A DNA stretch of 39,467 bases from an uncultured Spirochaetales bacterium (lineage in GTDB: Bacteria > UBP6 > UBA1177). Both the position numbers and the translations under genes were made by a program. Of the stretch, positions 23,875-32,597 are shown piece by piece (positions within the stretch are counted from its first letter, which is position 1; each line of letters starts with the position of its first letter). The stretch lies in NCBI GenBank assembly GCA_902774115.1, contig CACYHH010000010.1:1-39467 (forward strand). Reading direction: 5' to 3'. Below the pieces are notes generated by a model. That model was not told the DNA's origin and searched no databases. It saw nothing but the letters and a program-made list of their open reading frames with translations.

Positions 23875-24390
23875 ATGATATTCAAATCAAAATACATTAC
23901 GCCTGACGGTTTCGACGACATTGTGATGGAATCGGACGGAAAGTTTCTCACCGGACTCAGGTTCGAACAATGCAAAAGCGAATTTGACGAGACAGAAAAT
24001 CTGCCGGTTTTCGCGGAAACCTGCCGCTGGCTCGACATCTATTTCAGCGGTCACCAGCCGGACTGGATGCCAAAATATAAAATCGAATTCCCCTCAGCCT
24101 TTAGAAAAGATGTCTTGGAAGAAACATCCAAAATTCCTTTTGGAAAAACAACAACTTACGGCGAAATAGTGCAAAGGATCGCGAACCGCAGAAACATATC
24201 AAAAATGTCGGCACAGGCAGTCGGCGGAGCTCTCGGCCGGAACCCGCTCTGCACCATAATTCCGTGCCACCGGGTCATCGGCTCAGACGGAAAACTCACC
24301 GGCTACGGCGGCGGAATAAAAAACAAGACCGCACTGCTTGAACTGGAAAAAACGAATAGGAAAACCGCTGGTTACCCTTTCCGCTATTAA
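23875..24390 (+). CDS. ogt: Methylated-DNA--protein-cysteine methyltransferase
   Basis: A suicide DNA-repair protein that moves an alkyl group from O6-alkylguanine to its own cysteine; 171 residues, cytoplasmic. The active site IPCHRVIG places the acceptor at Cys131. The helix-turn-helix region before it (GKTTTYGEIVQRI...SAQAVGGALGRNP) and the following GKLTGYGGGIKNKTALLELE are typical of Ogt/MGMT. The N-terminal ribonuclease-H-like domain is present in normal length. It follows dxr after 24 bases and ends the pheT-cdsA-dxr unit. Confidence 0.94.
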   Translation: MIFKSKYITPDGFDDIVMESDGKFLTGLRFEQCKSEFDETENLPVFAETCRWLDIYFSGHQPDWMPKYKIEFPSAFRKDVLEETSKIPFGKTTTYGEIVQRIANRRNISKMSAQAVGGALGRNPLCTIIPCHRVIGSDGKLTGYGGGIKNKTALLELEKTNRKTAGYPFRY

Positions 24391-24493
24391 CTATTTCTGA
24401 GGCGCGCTGTTCAGTTCTTCCTCCACTTTTTTACTAAATAATTCCGTTTATTGGAGCGCGAAAAAACCGTCTGCATATGACCTCATTCCCGAT

Positions 24494-24517
24494 CCCTCAG
24501 CCGCTTGCGGCAGCTCC
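24494..24517. repeat. Short copy of a hairpin repeat
   Basis: CCCTCAGCCGC-TT-GCGGCAGCTCC contains a perfect GCCGC/GCGGC stem. The same sequence with one extra T occurs at 32193-32216. It lies in the 285-base gap 24391-24675, which otherwise holds AT-rich sequence, a promoter and no gene that I can see. Confidence 0.7.
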
Positions 24518-24604
24518 AAACTCGTCATGCTTTTTTCTTTAAACCCTCTGTATCGATTCCCATTTTGCTATTTTTATTCAGCAATTCCGGCACTTTTTTT
24601 TATT

Positions 24605-24632
24605 TTGACTTTTGTACCCCCTACACTAAGAT
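24605..24632 (+). promoter_or_regulatory. Candidate V-ATPase operon promoter
   Basis: TTGACT (24605-24610) and TAAGAT (24627-24632) have a 16-base spacer. The leader is about 37 bases and carries CCGGAGG before ATG 24676. Confidence 0.55.
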
Positions 24633-24675
24633 ACCTCCGTTGAATGTTTGAATAACACATTTCCGGAGGTAAAAA

Positions 24676-25308
24676 ATGAGCGAAGCTCAAAACATGAAAC
24701 TCAATGTCACCGACAGCAAAATTAAGGACATCACCGATTTCCTTAAATCTTCCGTTCTTGAACCTGCCGAGCAGGAAAAAGCCACAATTATTTCCGACGC
24801 GAAAAAGGAATCAGCGAAGATTATCGCCGACGCAAAAAAAGAGGCGGAATCGATAATCGAAAATGCGAAAAAAGAGGCCGAGACAATGAAACACAACACC
24901 GAATCGGCTCTTAAGATCGCGGCTAAACAGTCTGTCGACAAGCTCAAACTCGTTCTTGAGAAAGAGGTTCTCACGGCGGCTGTCGCAACTCCTGTAAAAG
25001 AGGCTATGAAAAGCGAAGCACTGATCAAAGAGTTCGTTTCGGAATTTCTCAAAATATATGCAGACAAAGGGTCGTTCTCTGTAGAACTTCCGGCTGCACT
25101 TAAAGACAAACTTTCAGCTTATGTTAAAAGCCAGATCGATTCGCTCGGCGCGAAAGAGATCAAGCTCAGCGACGAAACGCTTCCTTCGGGATTCGCTGTA
25201 ATCGCGGCAAACGGAGCTCTCCGCTACGATTTCACCGATGAATCGGTCGTTGAACTGCTTACTGAATACATCAGACCCGAACTTAGAAAAGCTCTCTTCT
25301 CGAAATAG
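24676..25308 (+). CDS. atpE: V-type ATPase subunit E
   Basis: Part of the peripheral stalk that holds the catalytic head against the membrane stator; 210 residues. The N-terminal half (about 25-95) is a long charged helix rich in Ala, Lys and Glu with AxKEAE-type repeats, expected to form a coiled coil. The C-terminal part (about 100-210) is the compact E domain ending in YIRPELRKALFSK. GGAGG precedes ATG 24676. First gene of the operon, 14 bases before the DUF2764 gene. A separate G/H stalk gene is not seen, so the partner of the E helix is unclear. Confidence 0.88.
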   Translation: MSEAQNMKLNVTDSKIKDITDFLKSSVLEPAEQEKATIISDAKKESAKIIADAKKEAESIIENAKKEAETMKHNTESALKIAAKQSVDKLKLVLEKEVLTAAVATPVKEAMKSEALIKEFVSEFLKIYADKGSFSVELPAALKDKLSAYVKSQIDSLGAKEIKLSDETLPSGFAVIAANGALRYDFTDESVVELLTEYIRPELRKALFSK

Positions 25309-25322
25309 CGGGGTGATTAAGC

Positions 25323-26138
25323 ATGAAGTTTAATCACTACACGATAGCGGCTCTGCCCCAGCTCACCTGGGACGGCGACCTTCCGTGCACACTGGCCGAT
25401 CTGCTTGAAGAATTCGACATGCAGCTTGAGCCTCTGCGCGAGGGAATCCGCTCTATCCTTCTTCTCGATGACATCAGAAATATCGAGCTCATCATAAAAT
25501 CAAGGCTTGCCGCTGAAGATGAAAAAGAAACCGACTTTTTCCGCGCCGGCATAACTGCTCCTGAAGAGCTTGAACTTTTCGTTGATGACCCGAGACACAA
25601 CATTCCCGACGAATATCCTGAATTTATTGAGGATTTCTTTGAGTCGGCGAAGACGAACGAAGAAAGAAACGCGAAAATCGAAGAGCTTTACACCGGCTAC
25701 TACACCTGGATGTCCGCGAACAAGAACCCGTTCCTCGCACGCTACGGCACTAACATGATGACGGTTTACACCGTTGTTTCGGCTTTGAGAATGCTGAAAA
25801 ACGGCACAGATCTCGACAAACACTTAAAAGGCGATACGGACGCGGTCAAACTCATCCTTGAAAACAGGAACAACGCAGACCTCGGGCTTAAAGGCTATTT
25901 TCCGGAAGTCACTGAGATCGCTGCTCTTTTTGACAAGGAAAAGACTCCGGACGAAGTCGAGAGAGAACTCGACAGGATCCGCTTCAACCTTCTTGAAGAA
26001 ACCGGTCAGGAAAAGCCTTTCGCCGACCACATCACCTACGGCTACATCATCGCTTTCCAGATGAAAGACCGCTGGATGACTCAGAGCGACGAAGCCGGAA
26101 TGAAGATTTTGGAAAATATAATCAATGGAAATTACTGA
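25323..26138 (+). CDS. DUF2764 family V-ATPase operon protein
   Basis: A 271-residue, mostly helical, acidic cytoplasmic protein beginning MKFNHYTIAALPQLTWD. This N-terminus and its position between subunits E and A match the DUF2764 protein found in V-ATPase operons of spirochaetes, chlamydiae and Bacteroidetes. There is no membrane helix and no nucleotide motif. The operon contains no recognisable C or F gene, so DUF2764 may replace the C (yeast d) subunit that joins the rotor shaft to the membrane ring. That is inference from gene order and helical character. Fourteen-base gaps on both sides support co-translation. Confidence 0.82.
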   Translation: MKFNHYTIAALPQLTWDGDLPCTLADLLEEFDMQLEPLREGIRSILLLDDIRNIELIIKSRLAAEDEKETDFFRAGITAPEELELFVDDPRHNIPDEYPEFIEDFFESAKTNEERNAKIEELYTGYYTWMSANKNPFLARYGTNMMTVYTVVSALRMLKNGTDLDKHLKGDTDAVKLILENRNNADLGLKGYFPEVTEIAALFDKEKTPDEVERELDRIRFNLLEETGQEKPFADHITYGYIIAFQMKDRWMTQSDEAGMKILENIINGNY

Positions 26139-26152
26139 TAGGAGACTTGCAA

Positions 26153-27904
26153 ATGGATGAAAAAACCAAAGGGATAATCATTGCGGCGCAGGGCAACCTT
26201 GTCACCGTAAGATTCGACGGAACGATCCGTCAGAACGAAGTTGTTTTCGTCAAGACCGGCGGACAGTCGCTTAAAGGCGAGGTCATCGAGATCAACGGAA
26301 ACGAAGCGAAAGTCCAGATTTTCGAGCCGACCGACGGCATCAGATACGGCGACGAGGTCGTTTTCGAGAAAGATCTTCTCTCCGTAGAACTTGGACCGGG
26401 ACTTTTGAAGAGAGTCTTCGACGGTCTTCAGAATCCTCTCGAGGATATTGCTGAAGCTGCTGGATATTTCCTTAAAAGAGGTATCTACCTTCCCCCCCTT
26501 CCACGCAACATCAAATGGCAGTGGAATCCGACGGCAAAAGTTGGCGATGTCGTTTACAGAGCGCACTTTTTGGGCTGGGTTCCTGAAGAAAACATCAAGC
26601 ATCAGATCATGGTTCCTTTCAATTTTATAGGTAAAGGTATCGTCAAGTCGATAGCGGCTCCAGGCGAATACACAGTCGAGCAGGAAATCGCGAAAATCGA
26701 AGACGAAAAGGGAAACATCCGTTCGGTCAACATGATCAATATGTGGCCTGCTAAATTCGCGCTCCGTTTCGGCGAAAGACTTCTTCCGACAGAACAGCTT
26801 GTAACTTCGCAGCGCATCATCGACGGACCTTTCCCTGTCGCTAAAGGCGGAACGTTCTGCACTCCCGGACCATTCGGCGCAGGCAAAACAGTCCTTCAGC
26901 ACCAGATCTCAAAATACGCTACAACTCAGATAGTTATCATCGTTGCATGCGGCGAGCGCGCAGGTGAAGTTGTTGAAATTCTTCGTGAATTCCCGCACCT
27001 TGACGACCCGCAGACCGGAAAGAAGCTCATGGACAGGACCTGCATCATCTGCAACACTTCTTCAATGCCTGTTGCTGCACGTGAAAGCTCGATCTACATG
27101 GGCGTTGCGATCGCTGAATACTACAGACAGATGGGTATCGACTGCCTTCTTCTCGCAGACTCGACTTCGAGATGGGCTCAGGCTCTCCGTGAAATGTCGG
27201 GAAGACTTGAGGAGATCCCCGGCGAAGAGGCGTTCCCGGCTTACCTCGCATCACGAATTTCGGAACTTTATGAAAGAGCCGGTGTTATCAAGCTCTACAA
27301 CGGCGAGCAGGGTTCGCTTACGATCGGCGGATCGGTAAGCCCCGCAGGCGGTAACTTCGAAGAGCCGGTGACCCTTTCGACTCTTGCAGTCGTAGGATGC
27401 TTCCTCGGCCTCAGCAGACAGAGATCGGATGCCAGAAGATTCCCGGCGATCGATCCTCTCATCAGCTGGTCGAAATACGGCGAGAGATTCGCTGCCCACG
27501 GCGATGAAACGATGAAAACAAGACTCAAAATCATCGAAAAAGCGCAGAAAATGATCATAGAAAGCGACGATATCGGTAAAAAAATGTCGGTCGTCGGCGA
27601 AGAAGGTATCAGCATCGACGATATGGTAACCTACCTCAAAGGCGAGTTCTACGATGCGGTTTACCTGCAGCAGAACGCTTACGACAAGGTCGACACCGCG
27701 ACGAGCATGGACAGGCAGAACGAGCAGCTCGGCATCATCTCGAAAGTCCTCGACAAGAACTTCAAGTTCGACGACAGGGAAAAGGCGAGAAACTACTTCC
27801 TCGACCTCACCGACAAGATAATCCAGCTCAACTACCTTCCGCGTGAAGCTTCGATCTACGGCGAAAAGAAACAGGAAATACTCAACATGATTGAGGGGGA
27901 ATAA
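26153..27904 (+). CDS. atpA: V-type ATPase catalytic subunit A
   Basis: The catalytic nucleotide-binding subunit of the V-ATPase head; 583 residues. It has the N-terminal beta-barrel (about 5-70), the bulge domain typical of A subunits, Walker A GPFGAGKT (239-246) with Lys245, the catalytic-Glu segment [28 protein letters not shown] and the C-terminal helical domain. The start is ATG 26153, eight bases after AGGAG; the TTG codon at 26147 lacks a correctly placed site. Subunit B follows one base after the stop. It can hydrolyse or make ATP depending on the ion gradient; the direction cannot be read from sequence. Confidence 0.97.
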   Translation: MDEKTKGIIIAAQGNLVTVRFDGTIRQNEVVFVKTGGQSLKGEVIEINGNEAKVQIFEPTDGIRYGDEVVFEKDLLSVELGPGLLKRVFDGLQNPLEDIAEAAGYFLKRGIYLPPLPRNIKWQWNPTAKVGDVVYRAHFLGWVPEENIKHQIMVPFNFIGKGIVKSIAAPGEYTVEQEIAKIEDEKGNIRSVNMINMWPAKFALRFGERLLPTEQLVTSQRIIDGPFPVAKGGTFCTPGPFGAGKTVLQHQISKYATTQIVIIVACGERAGEVVEILREFPHLDDPQTGKKLMDRTCIICNTSSMPVAARESSIYMGVAIAEYYRQMGIDCLLLADSTSRWAQALREMSGRLEEIPGEEAFPAYLASRISELYERAGVIKLYNGEQGSLTIGGSVSPAGGNFEEPVTLSTLAVVGCFLGLSRQRSDARRFPAIDPLISWSKYGERFAAHGDETMKTRLKIIEKAQKMIIESDDIGKKMSVVGEEGISIDDMVTYLKGEFYDAVYLQQNAYDKVDTATSMDRQNEQLGIISKVLDKNFKFDDREKARNYFLDLTDKIIQLNYLPREASIYGEKKQEILNMIEGE

Positions 27905-27905
27905 G

Positions 27906-29210
27906 ATGGTAAAGACATACAACCGAATTGAAAGAATCAAAGGAAGTATCGCTCAGGTAAGAGCCGAAGGCGTTATGCTGGGAGAGCTTGCCCAGATCAA
28001 AATGAGCGACGGCAGATCGACTCTGGGACAGGTCATCGGTTTCAACGGCGACAGAGTCAGCCTTCAGATTTTTGCCGGAACGAAAGGTGTCGGCACGGGC
28101 GACCAGATCCGTTTCCTCAGCAAGCCGATGCAGGTAAACTGCGGCGAAAGCATGCTCGGAAGAGTCTTCAACGGCAGCGGCGAACCGATCGACAACGGCC
28201 CCGAGATCATGGCTGAGAAGATCGACATCGGCGGTCCTTCATTCAACCCGTCAAGAAGAATCGTCCCGAAGAGATTCGTCAGAACGAACATCCCGATGAT
28301 CGACATGTTCAACGCGCTCGTCATCAGCCAGAAGATTCCTATTTTCTCGATTTCAGGCGAGCCCTACAACGAACTTCTCGCACGAATCGCGAGCCAGACA
28401 GACGCCGACATCATCATCCTCGGCGGCATGGGTCTCAAATTCGACGACTACCAGTTCTTCAAGGATTACTTCACGAGAACGGGAGCTATGGAAAAGACTT
28501 CGATGTTCATCCACCTCGCTTCCGACCCGGTCGTTGAGTGCGTCCTCGTTCCCGACATGGCGCTTGCGGCTGCGGAACAGTTCGCCATCAAAGACAAAAA
28601 CGTCCTTGTTCTTCTTACCGATATGACCTCTTTCAGCGACTCGCTCAAAGAGATCTCGATTTCTATGGATATGGTTCCTTCGAACCGCGGTTATCCGGGT
28701 TCGCTCTACTCCGACCTCGCTTCGAGATATGAAAAGGCGGTCGATATCGAAGGATCAGGCTCGATCACGATCATCGCCGTAACCACGATGCCCGGTAACG
28801 ACGTCACCCACCCGGTTCCCGACAACACGGGCTACATCACGGAAGGTCAGTTCTATCTCCACGGCGGCAGGATCGACCCGTTCGGCTCGCTCAGCCGTCT
28901 TAAACAGCAGGTCATGGGAAAAGTTACGAGAGAAGACCACGGCGACCTTGCAAACGCTATGATCAGGCTTTACGCCGACGCTAAAAAGGCGCGTGACAGA
29001 GAGTCGATGGGCTTCAGACTTTCAGGCTGGGACAAGAAACTTCTCGCTTACGCCGAAACATTCGAGAAAAAGATGATGGACCTCCAGGTCAACCTCGACA
29101 TCGAGGAACAGCTTGACCTCGGCTGGACGATCCTCGCTCAGTGCTTCGACCGCAACGAGACAGGTCTCAAAAACACATGGATTGAGAAATACGGTAAATG
29201 GGATAAGTAA
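27906..29210 (+). CDS. atpB: V-type ATPase regulatory subunit B
   Basis: The non-catalytic partner of A in the A3B3 hexamer; 434 residues. It has the same overall fold as A but no Walker A: the equivalent position reads [15 protein letters not shown]. Conserved B-type segments include [45 protein letters not shown] and [22 protein letters not shown]. The start is ATG 27906, with the ribosome site (GAGGGGGA) inside the end of subunit A. Subunit D begins immediately after the stop. Confidence 0.97.
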   Translation: MVKTYNRIERIKGSIAQVRAEGVMLGELAQIKMSDGRSTLGQVIGFNGDRVSLQIFAGTKGVGTGDQIRFLSKPMQVNCGESMLGRVFNGSGEPIDNGPEIMAEKIDIGGPSFNPSRRIVPKRFVRTNIPMIDMFNALVISQKIPIFSISGEPYNELLARIASQTDADIIILGGMGLKFDDYQFFKDYFTRTGAMEKTSMFIHLASDPVVECVLVPDMALAAAEQFAIKDKNVLVLLTDMTSFSDSLKEISISMDMVPSNRGYPGSLYSDLASRYEKAVDIEGSGSITIIAVTTMPGNDVTHPVPDNTGYITEGQFYLHGGRIDPFGSLSRLKQQVMGKVTREDHGDLANAMIRLYADAKKARDRESMGFRLSGWDKKLLAYAETFEKKMMDLQVNLDIEEQLDLGWTILAQCFDRNETGLKNTWIEKYGKWDK

Positions 29211-29834
29211 ATGGCAGTAATAAAACTGAACAAAACAGAGCTGAAAACTCAGAAGAACCTTCTGGCGCAGCTCAGCAAGTATCTTCCCACGCTCCAGCTC
29301 AAAAAGCAGCAGCTTCAGGCGGAAGTCGAGAACTCCCGCAACATGGCGGCGGCAGTCGAGGCTGAGATCGAAAGAAGGAAGAATTTCGTCGCAAAATGGG
29401 CGGCGGTGCTGAGCCAGAAGACGACGCTGAACATCTATCAGCTTGTTGCAGTTGACGAAGTCGTCACCGACACCGAAAATATCGCCGGAGTCGATGTCAG
29501 AGTCTTCAAGGATGTAAAGTTCAAGCCGTTTGAATACTCATTTTTCGCCACTCCGGTCTGGCTTGACAGAGCATTCGAGGAACTCCGTGCCCTTGCATCC
29601 GAAAGGGAAAAACTGAAAATCGTACATGAGCGTTTCGACATTCTTTCGGAAGAGCTGCGCCAGACGAGCATCAAGGTCAACCTTTTCGAAAAGAGGAAGA
29701 TCCCCGAGTGCAAGGAAAACATCAAAAAGATCTCCATTTTCCTCGGTGACCAGGAAATCGCAGCAATCTGCAACGCTAAAATCGCGAAAGACAAGCTCAA
29801 ACGCAAAGACGAACAATTTGCGGAGGCAGTGTAA
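29211..29834 (+). CDS. atpD: V-type ATPase subunit D
   Basis: The central rotor shaft subunit; 207 residues, almost entirely helical, with the N-terminal NKTELKTQKNLLAQLSKYLPTLQLKKQQL coiled-coil segment and a C-terminal antiparallel helix (about 140-200). ATG directly follows the stop codon of B with no gap. The F subunit that normally binds D in the shaft is not encoded here. Confidence 0.93.
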   Translation: MAVIKLNKTELKTQKNLLAQLSKYLPTLQLKKQQLQAEVENSRNMAAAVEAEIERRKNFVAKWAAVLSQKTTLNIYQLVAVDEVVTDTENIAGVDVRVFKDVKFKPFEYSFFATPVWLDRAFEELRALASEREKLKIVHERFDILSEELRQTSIKVNLFEKRKIPECKENIKKISIFLGDQEIAAICNAKIAKDKLKRKDEQFAEAV

Positions 29835-31730
29835 ATGATCAGTAAAATGCAGAAACTTCTGCTGGTCGGACCGCAGAAAAAGAAAGATGAGATAATAAAA
29901 ACGCTGCAGAAGGCGGGCGTTGTCGAAGTCATGCCCTACAAAGGCAAAGAGTTCAGGACAGACGGCCGCTTCGTCACAACCGCGGACGCTGACACCGCCC
30001 TTTCGGCACTCAAACTTGCCGACAAATACGGCGCGATGGAAAACGCGAAAAGCAGACGCGGCGAAATAAATCTCCACGGCTCCGAACTGGCAAACAAAAT
30101 CATCGAACTTGACGCTTCGTGCAAAAAAATCAAGGACGAACTTACGCTTCTCGGCAACAAGCTTTCAACTATCGAAAAACTCGGCGATTTCTCGCTTGAC
30201 GACATCCGCCTCATCGAAAAGAAAGGCAACATAAAGATACAGATCTGGGAATGCCCGAAAAAGAGCGCAGACGAGATCAATTTCGAAAAAGTTCTCGCCG
30301 TTTTCAAGATTTATTCCGATAGTTCGAGCGTATTTTTCCTAACCTGCGCGAAAGAACCGGTTCAGCTTAGAAAATGCTCCGAAATCGTTGTTGAAGAAGA
30401 CATGACAGGCCTCAAAAAGGCGATAACAGAGCTCAAAGAGAAGCAGAACGGCACAGAATCGGCGATCTTCGACCTCGCGGCAAAACGCGGAGAGCTTTAC
30501 AACAACTACCTTGCCGAACTCGACAAAATCAGCTTCAACCGCGCGGCAAAAGGAACTGTCAGCGAATTCGACGACAAAGTTTTCCTTCTTCAGGCATGGT
30601 GCCCGAAAGGTGAACTTGCAAACCTGAAAAAGACTTTTGAAAACGAATGTGCGGCAATCATCGAGATCGAGCCGGAAAAAGACGAGACGATCCCGACACT
30701 TATCGACTCGAAAAAAGCGGTCGACGAAATGGGCCGCGACCTCGTCAACATCTACGACACGCCGGCATACAACGACTGGGATCCGAGTTCGTGGGTATTC
30801 TTCTCGTTCACCCTTTTCTTCGCTATGATCGTGGGCGACGGCGGATACGGACTTCTCCTTTTCGTTTTCATGCTTTTCCTCAAGATAAAGCTGAAAAATC
30901 CTGGCGCGGCGATGAAACGCTTCATCAACCTTTCGCTCGTTCTCACGGGAGCGACGGCGGTTTACGGCATACTCACGGGCGCATTCTTCGGCTGGTTCCC
31001 GAAAGCGTTCGAGGCACCGCTCATCACATTCTGCAAGAACATGGATTTCATCAAGATCGACAAGACAAACCCCGACACGACGAAATTCATGATGCAGCTT
31101 TCGGTCCTCATCGGTATGGTCCACATCTGCCTTTCGCTGATCTTAAGAGGACTCCGCGCGGCCAAGGACGAAAAAGACTTCATCACTCCGCTCATCAACC
31201 TTGCGTGGATCGGCGGTATCTGGTCTTTCTTCTTCTGGTATGCCTTCGACAAAGGCGGAAGCACGGTTTTCAATGCGGCTGACCCTGCTGCAATAAGCGC
31301 GAACGGACTTTTGTCTCTTGAAATTTTTGCCGGAATACTTGTTATTCTATATGCTATCCAGGCAAAGACTTTCAACCCGTTCAAAATGCTTTACGCATCA
31401 TTCTTCGGGCTTTACAACGGCGTGCAGTTCTTCAGCGACATCCTGAGCTACATCAGACTTTTCGCTCTCGGTTTGTCAGGCGCGCTTTTGGCTCAGACCT
31501 TCAACAATCTGGCAGGACAGGTTCTTGATCTCGGTGTTGCAGGTTACATTTTTGCCCCGCTTATCGCGATCTTCGGGCATCTGCTCAACATCGCGCTCTG
31601 TCTCATGGGCGGCGTTATCCACGGGCTCAGGCTCAATTTCCTCGAATGGTACAGATGGTGTTTTGACGGCAGCGGCAGAAAGTTCGTGCCGTTCAAGAAT
31701 TTAACAGCAAATGCTAAAGGCAACGATTAA
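29835..31730 (+). CDS. atpI: V-type ATPase subunit I (a)
   Basis: The membrane stator subunit that provides the ion half-channels; 631 residues. The N-terminal cytoplasmic half (about 1-310) is helical and has the MxKxxL start typical of the family. The C-terminal half has about seven or eight membrane helices. The essential stator arginine is expected at Arg541 in SYIRLFALGLSGALLAQ, the segment facing the rotor ring. It starts with no gap after subunit D; the K gene follows after 23 bases. Confidence 0.95.
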   Translation: MISKMQKLLLVGPQKKKDEIIKTLQKAGVVEVMPYKGKEFRTDGRFVTTADADTALSALKLADKYGAMENAKSRRGEINLHGSELANKIIELDASCKKIKDELTLLGNKLSTIEKLGDFSLDDIRLIEKKGNIKIQIWECPKKSADEINFEKVLAVFKIYSDSSSVFFLTCAKEPVQLRKCSEIVVEEDMTGLKKAITELKEKQNGTESAIFDLAAKRGELYNNYLAELDKISFNRAAKGTVSEFDDKVFLLQAWCPKGELANLKKTFENECAAIIEIEPEKDETIPTLIDSKKAVDEMGRDLVNIYDTPAYNDWDPSSWVFFSFTLFFAMIVGDGGYGLLLFVFMLFLKIKLKNPGAAMKRFINLSLVLTGATAVYGILTGAFFGWFPKAFEAPLITFCKNMDFIKIDKTNPDTTKFMMQLSVLIGMVHICLSLILRGLRAAKDEKDFITPLINLAWIGGIWSFFFWYAFDKGGSTVFNAADPAAISANGLLSLEIFAGILVILYAIQAKTFNPFKMLYASFFGLYNGVQFFSDILSYIRLFALGLSGALLAQTFNNLAGQVLDLGVAGYIFAPLIAIFGHLLNIALCLMGGVIHGLRLNFLEWYRWCFDGSGRKFVPFKNLTANAKGND

Positions 31731-31753
31731 TAACTTTTTTCAGGGAGAAAAAA

Positions 31754-32182
31754 ATGATTTTTGAAAATTTCCAGAATTTCGGACCCGCTCTTTGCCTCGG
31801 CCTCGCGGCAATCGGAAGCTCGATCGGCTGCGGTCTTGCAGGTATGACTTCTCATGGCGCAATGGCGAAAGTTGAAGAAGGTCACGCAAAATTCGTAGCA
31901 CTTTCCGCAATGCCAGCGTCTCAGTCGATTTACGGATTTGCGCTCATGATCATCCTTCAGGGCGCACTTAAAGCAGAAAACGATTTCGCTATCTTCGGAA
32001 TCGGCCTTGCTTGCGGTCTTGCATTCATGGTCAGCGCAATTTTCCAGGGCAAAGCCTGCTCCAGCGCAATTCTCGCAGTTTCCAAGAAACCGTCTGTTTT
32101 CGGTATGAGCTTCGCGGCTCCCGGTATCGTTGAGTCGTTCGCGCTTTTCGCTCTCGTCGGCGGGATCATGATGGCTTCGTAA
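31754..32182 (+). CDS. atpK: V-type ATPase proteolipid subunit K
   Basis: The membrane rotor-ring subunit; 142 residues, four helices formed by two duplicated hairpins. The ion-carrying Glu127 (PGIVESFALF) is in helix 4. Helix 2 lacks an acidic residue and has PASQSIYGF. Compared with the Na+-binding residues established for Enterococcus hirae NtpK (Leu61, Thr64, Gln65, Gln110, Glu139), the corresponding residues here are Met53, Ser56, Gln57, Gln98 and Glu127, with constant offsets within each hairpin. This favours Na+ coupling, which is inference. GGGAG precedes ATG 31754. It is the last gene before a strong terminator. Confidence 0.95.
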   Translation: MIFENFQNFGPALCLGLAAIGSSIGCGLAGMTSHGAMAKVEEGHAKFVALSAMPASQSIYGFALMIILQGALKAENDFAIFGIGLACGLAFMVSAIFQGKACSSAILAVSKKPSVFGMSFAAPGIVESFALFALVGGIMMAS

Positions 32183-32191
32183 GCCGGCAAA

Positions 32192-32261
32192 CCCCTCAGC
32201 CGCTTTGCGGCAGCTCCGACCTCTCCGTCACTACGTGACACCTCCCCTACTTCAGGGGAGG
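32192..32261. repeat. Three-hairpin intergenic repeat
   Basis: Immediately after the V-ATPase K stop are three tandem stems: GCCGC/GCGGC (in 32199-32211), GTCAC-TAC-GTGAC (32227-32239) and CCTCCCCT-ACTTC-AGGGGAGG (32241-32261). The first stem with its flanks repeats the element at 24494. The arrangement resembles REP/MITE-like CCCTCAG...CAGCTCC repeats. A further CACCAAG/CTTGGGTG stem lies at about 32278-32304. Confidence 0.7.
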
Positions 32262-32330
32262 CTAGAAGCGGTAAAAACACCAAGCTTCAGGGGCGCCTTG
32301 GGTGGTAAGGACTTAAGAATCTTTTTTAGA

Positions 32331-32357
32331 AGGGGGTCTTCGGACCCTCTTTTTTTT
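32331..32357 (+). terminator. Intrinsic terminator of the V-ATPase operon
   Basis: AGGGGGTC (32331-32338), tetraloop TTCG and GACCCTCT (32343-32350) form an 8-pair stem with one G-U, followed by eight T (32350-32357). UUCG is an extra-stable loop. It acts only on plus-strand transcripts. Confidence 0.88.
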
Positions 32358-32377
32358 GTCTTGAACTCTCCGAAAAG

Positions 32378-32405
32378 TTGACTCTGACTTAAAGAGGACT
32401 AACAT
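32378..32405 (+). promoter_or_regulatory. Candidate promoter of the structured RNA
   Basis: TTGACT (32378-32383) and TAACAT (32400-32405) have a 16-base spacer. The predicted start (about 32411-32413) coincides with the first base of the long closing stem at 32413. Confidence 0.5.
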
Positions 32406-32411
32406 TTTCAA

Positions 32412-32573
32412 GCCTGCCCGGTGCGTGAGCTTGGGGCGTTAGAAGTTTTTTCCTATTTAAATTTTGGGGTTTGTACTTACTACCGTGAAAGTTGATCGGT
32501 TCGGCTTTCCCCACCTGTGAGCACAGGATAAAGCTTGTTTCGGGCCACGGCTGCGGCGGGTTTCTTGTTATTT
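32412..32573 (+). ncRNA. ssrS: Candidate 6S-like regulatory RNA
   Basis: The gap after the V-ATPase terminator folds around a long-range stem. CCTGCC (32413-32418) pairs with GGCGGG (32555-32560), CGGT (32419-32422) with GCTG (32550-32553), and CGTG (32424-32427) with CACG (32546-32549). That is 14 pairs with two single-base bulges. Three pairs are G-U, which would be A-C on the minus strand, so the plus strand is favoured. Inside are AGCTT/AAGCT, a 3'-side hairpin CCTGT-GAGC-ACAGG (32514-32527) and an apical TGGGG/CCCCA arm, leaving a large central bubble. This layout, the roughly 150-160 base length and the CTGCGGCGG 3' strand resemble 6S RNA, which binds the sigma70 holoenzyme. A T-rich tail follows (32561-32573). 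The family assignment is by eye. Confidence 0.5.
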
Positions 32574-32597
32574 CCCGAAAATTCAGATGTTTTGAGG

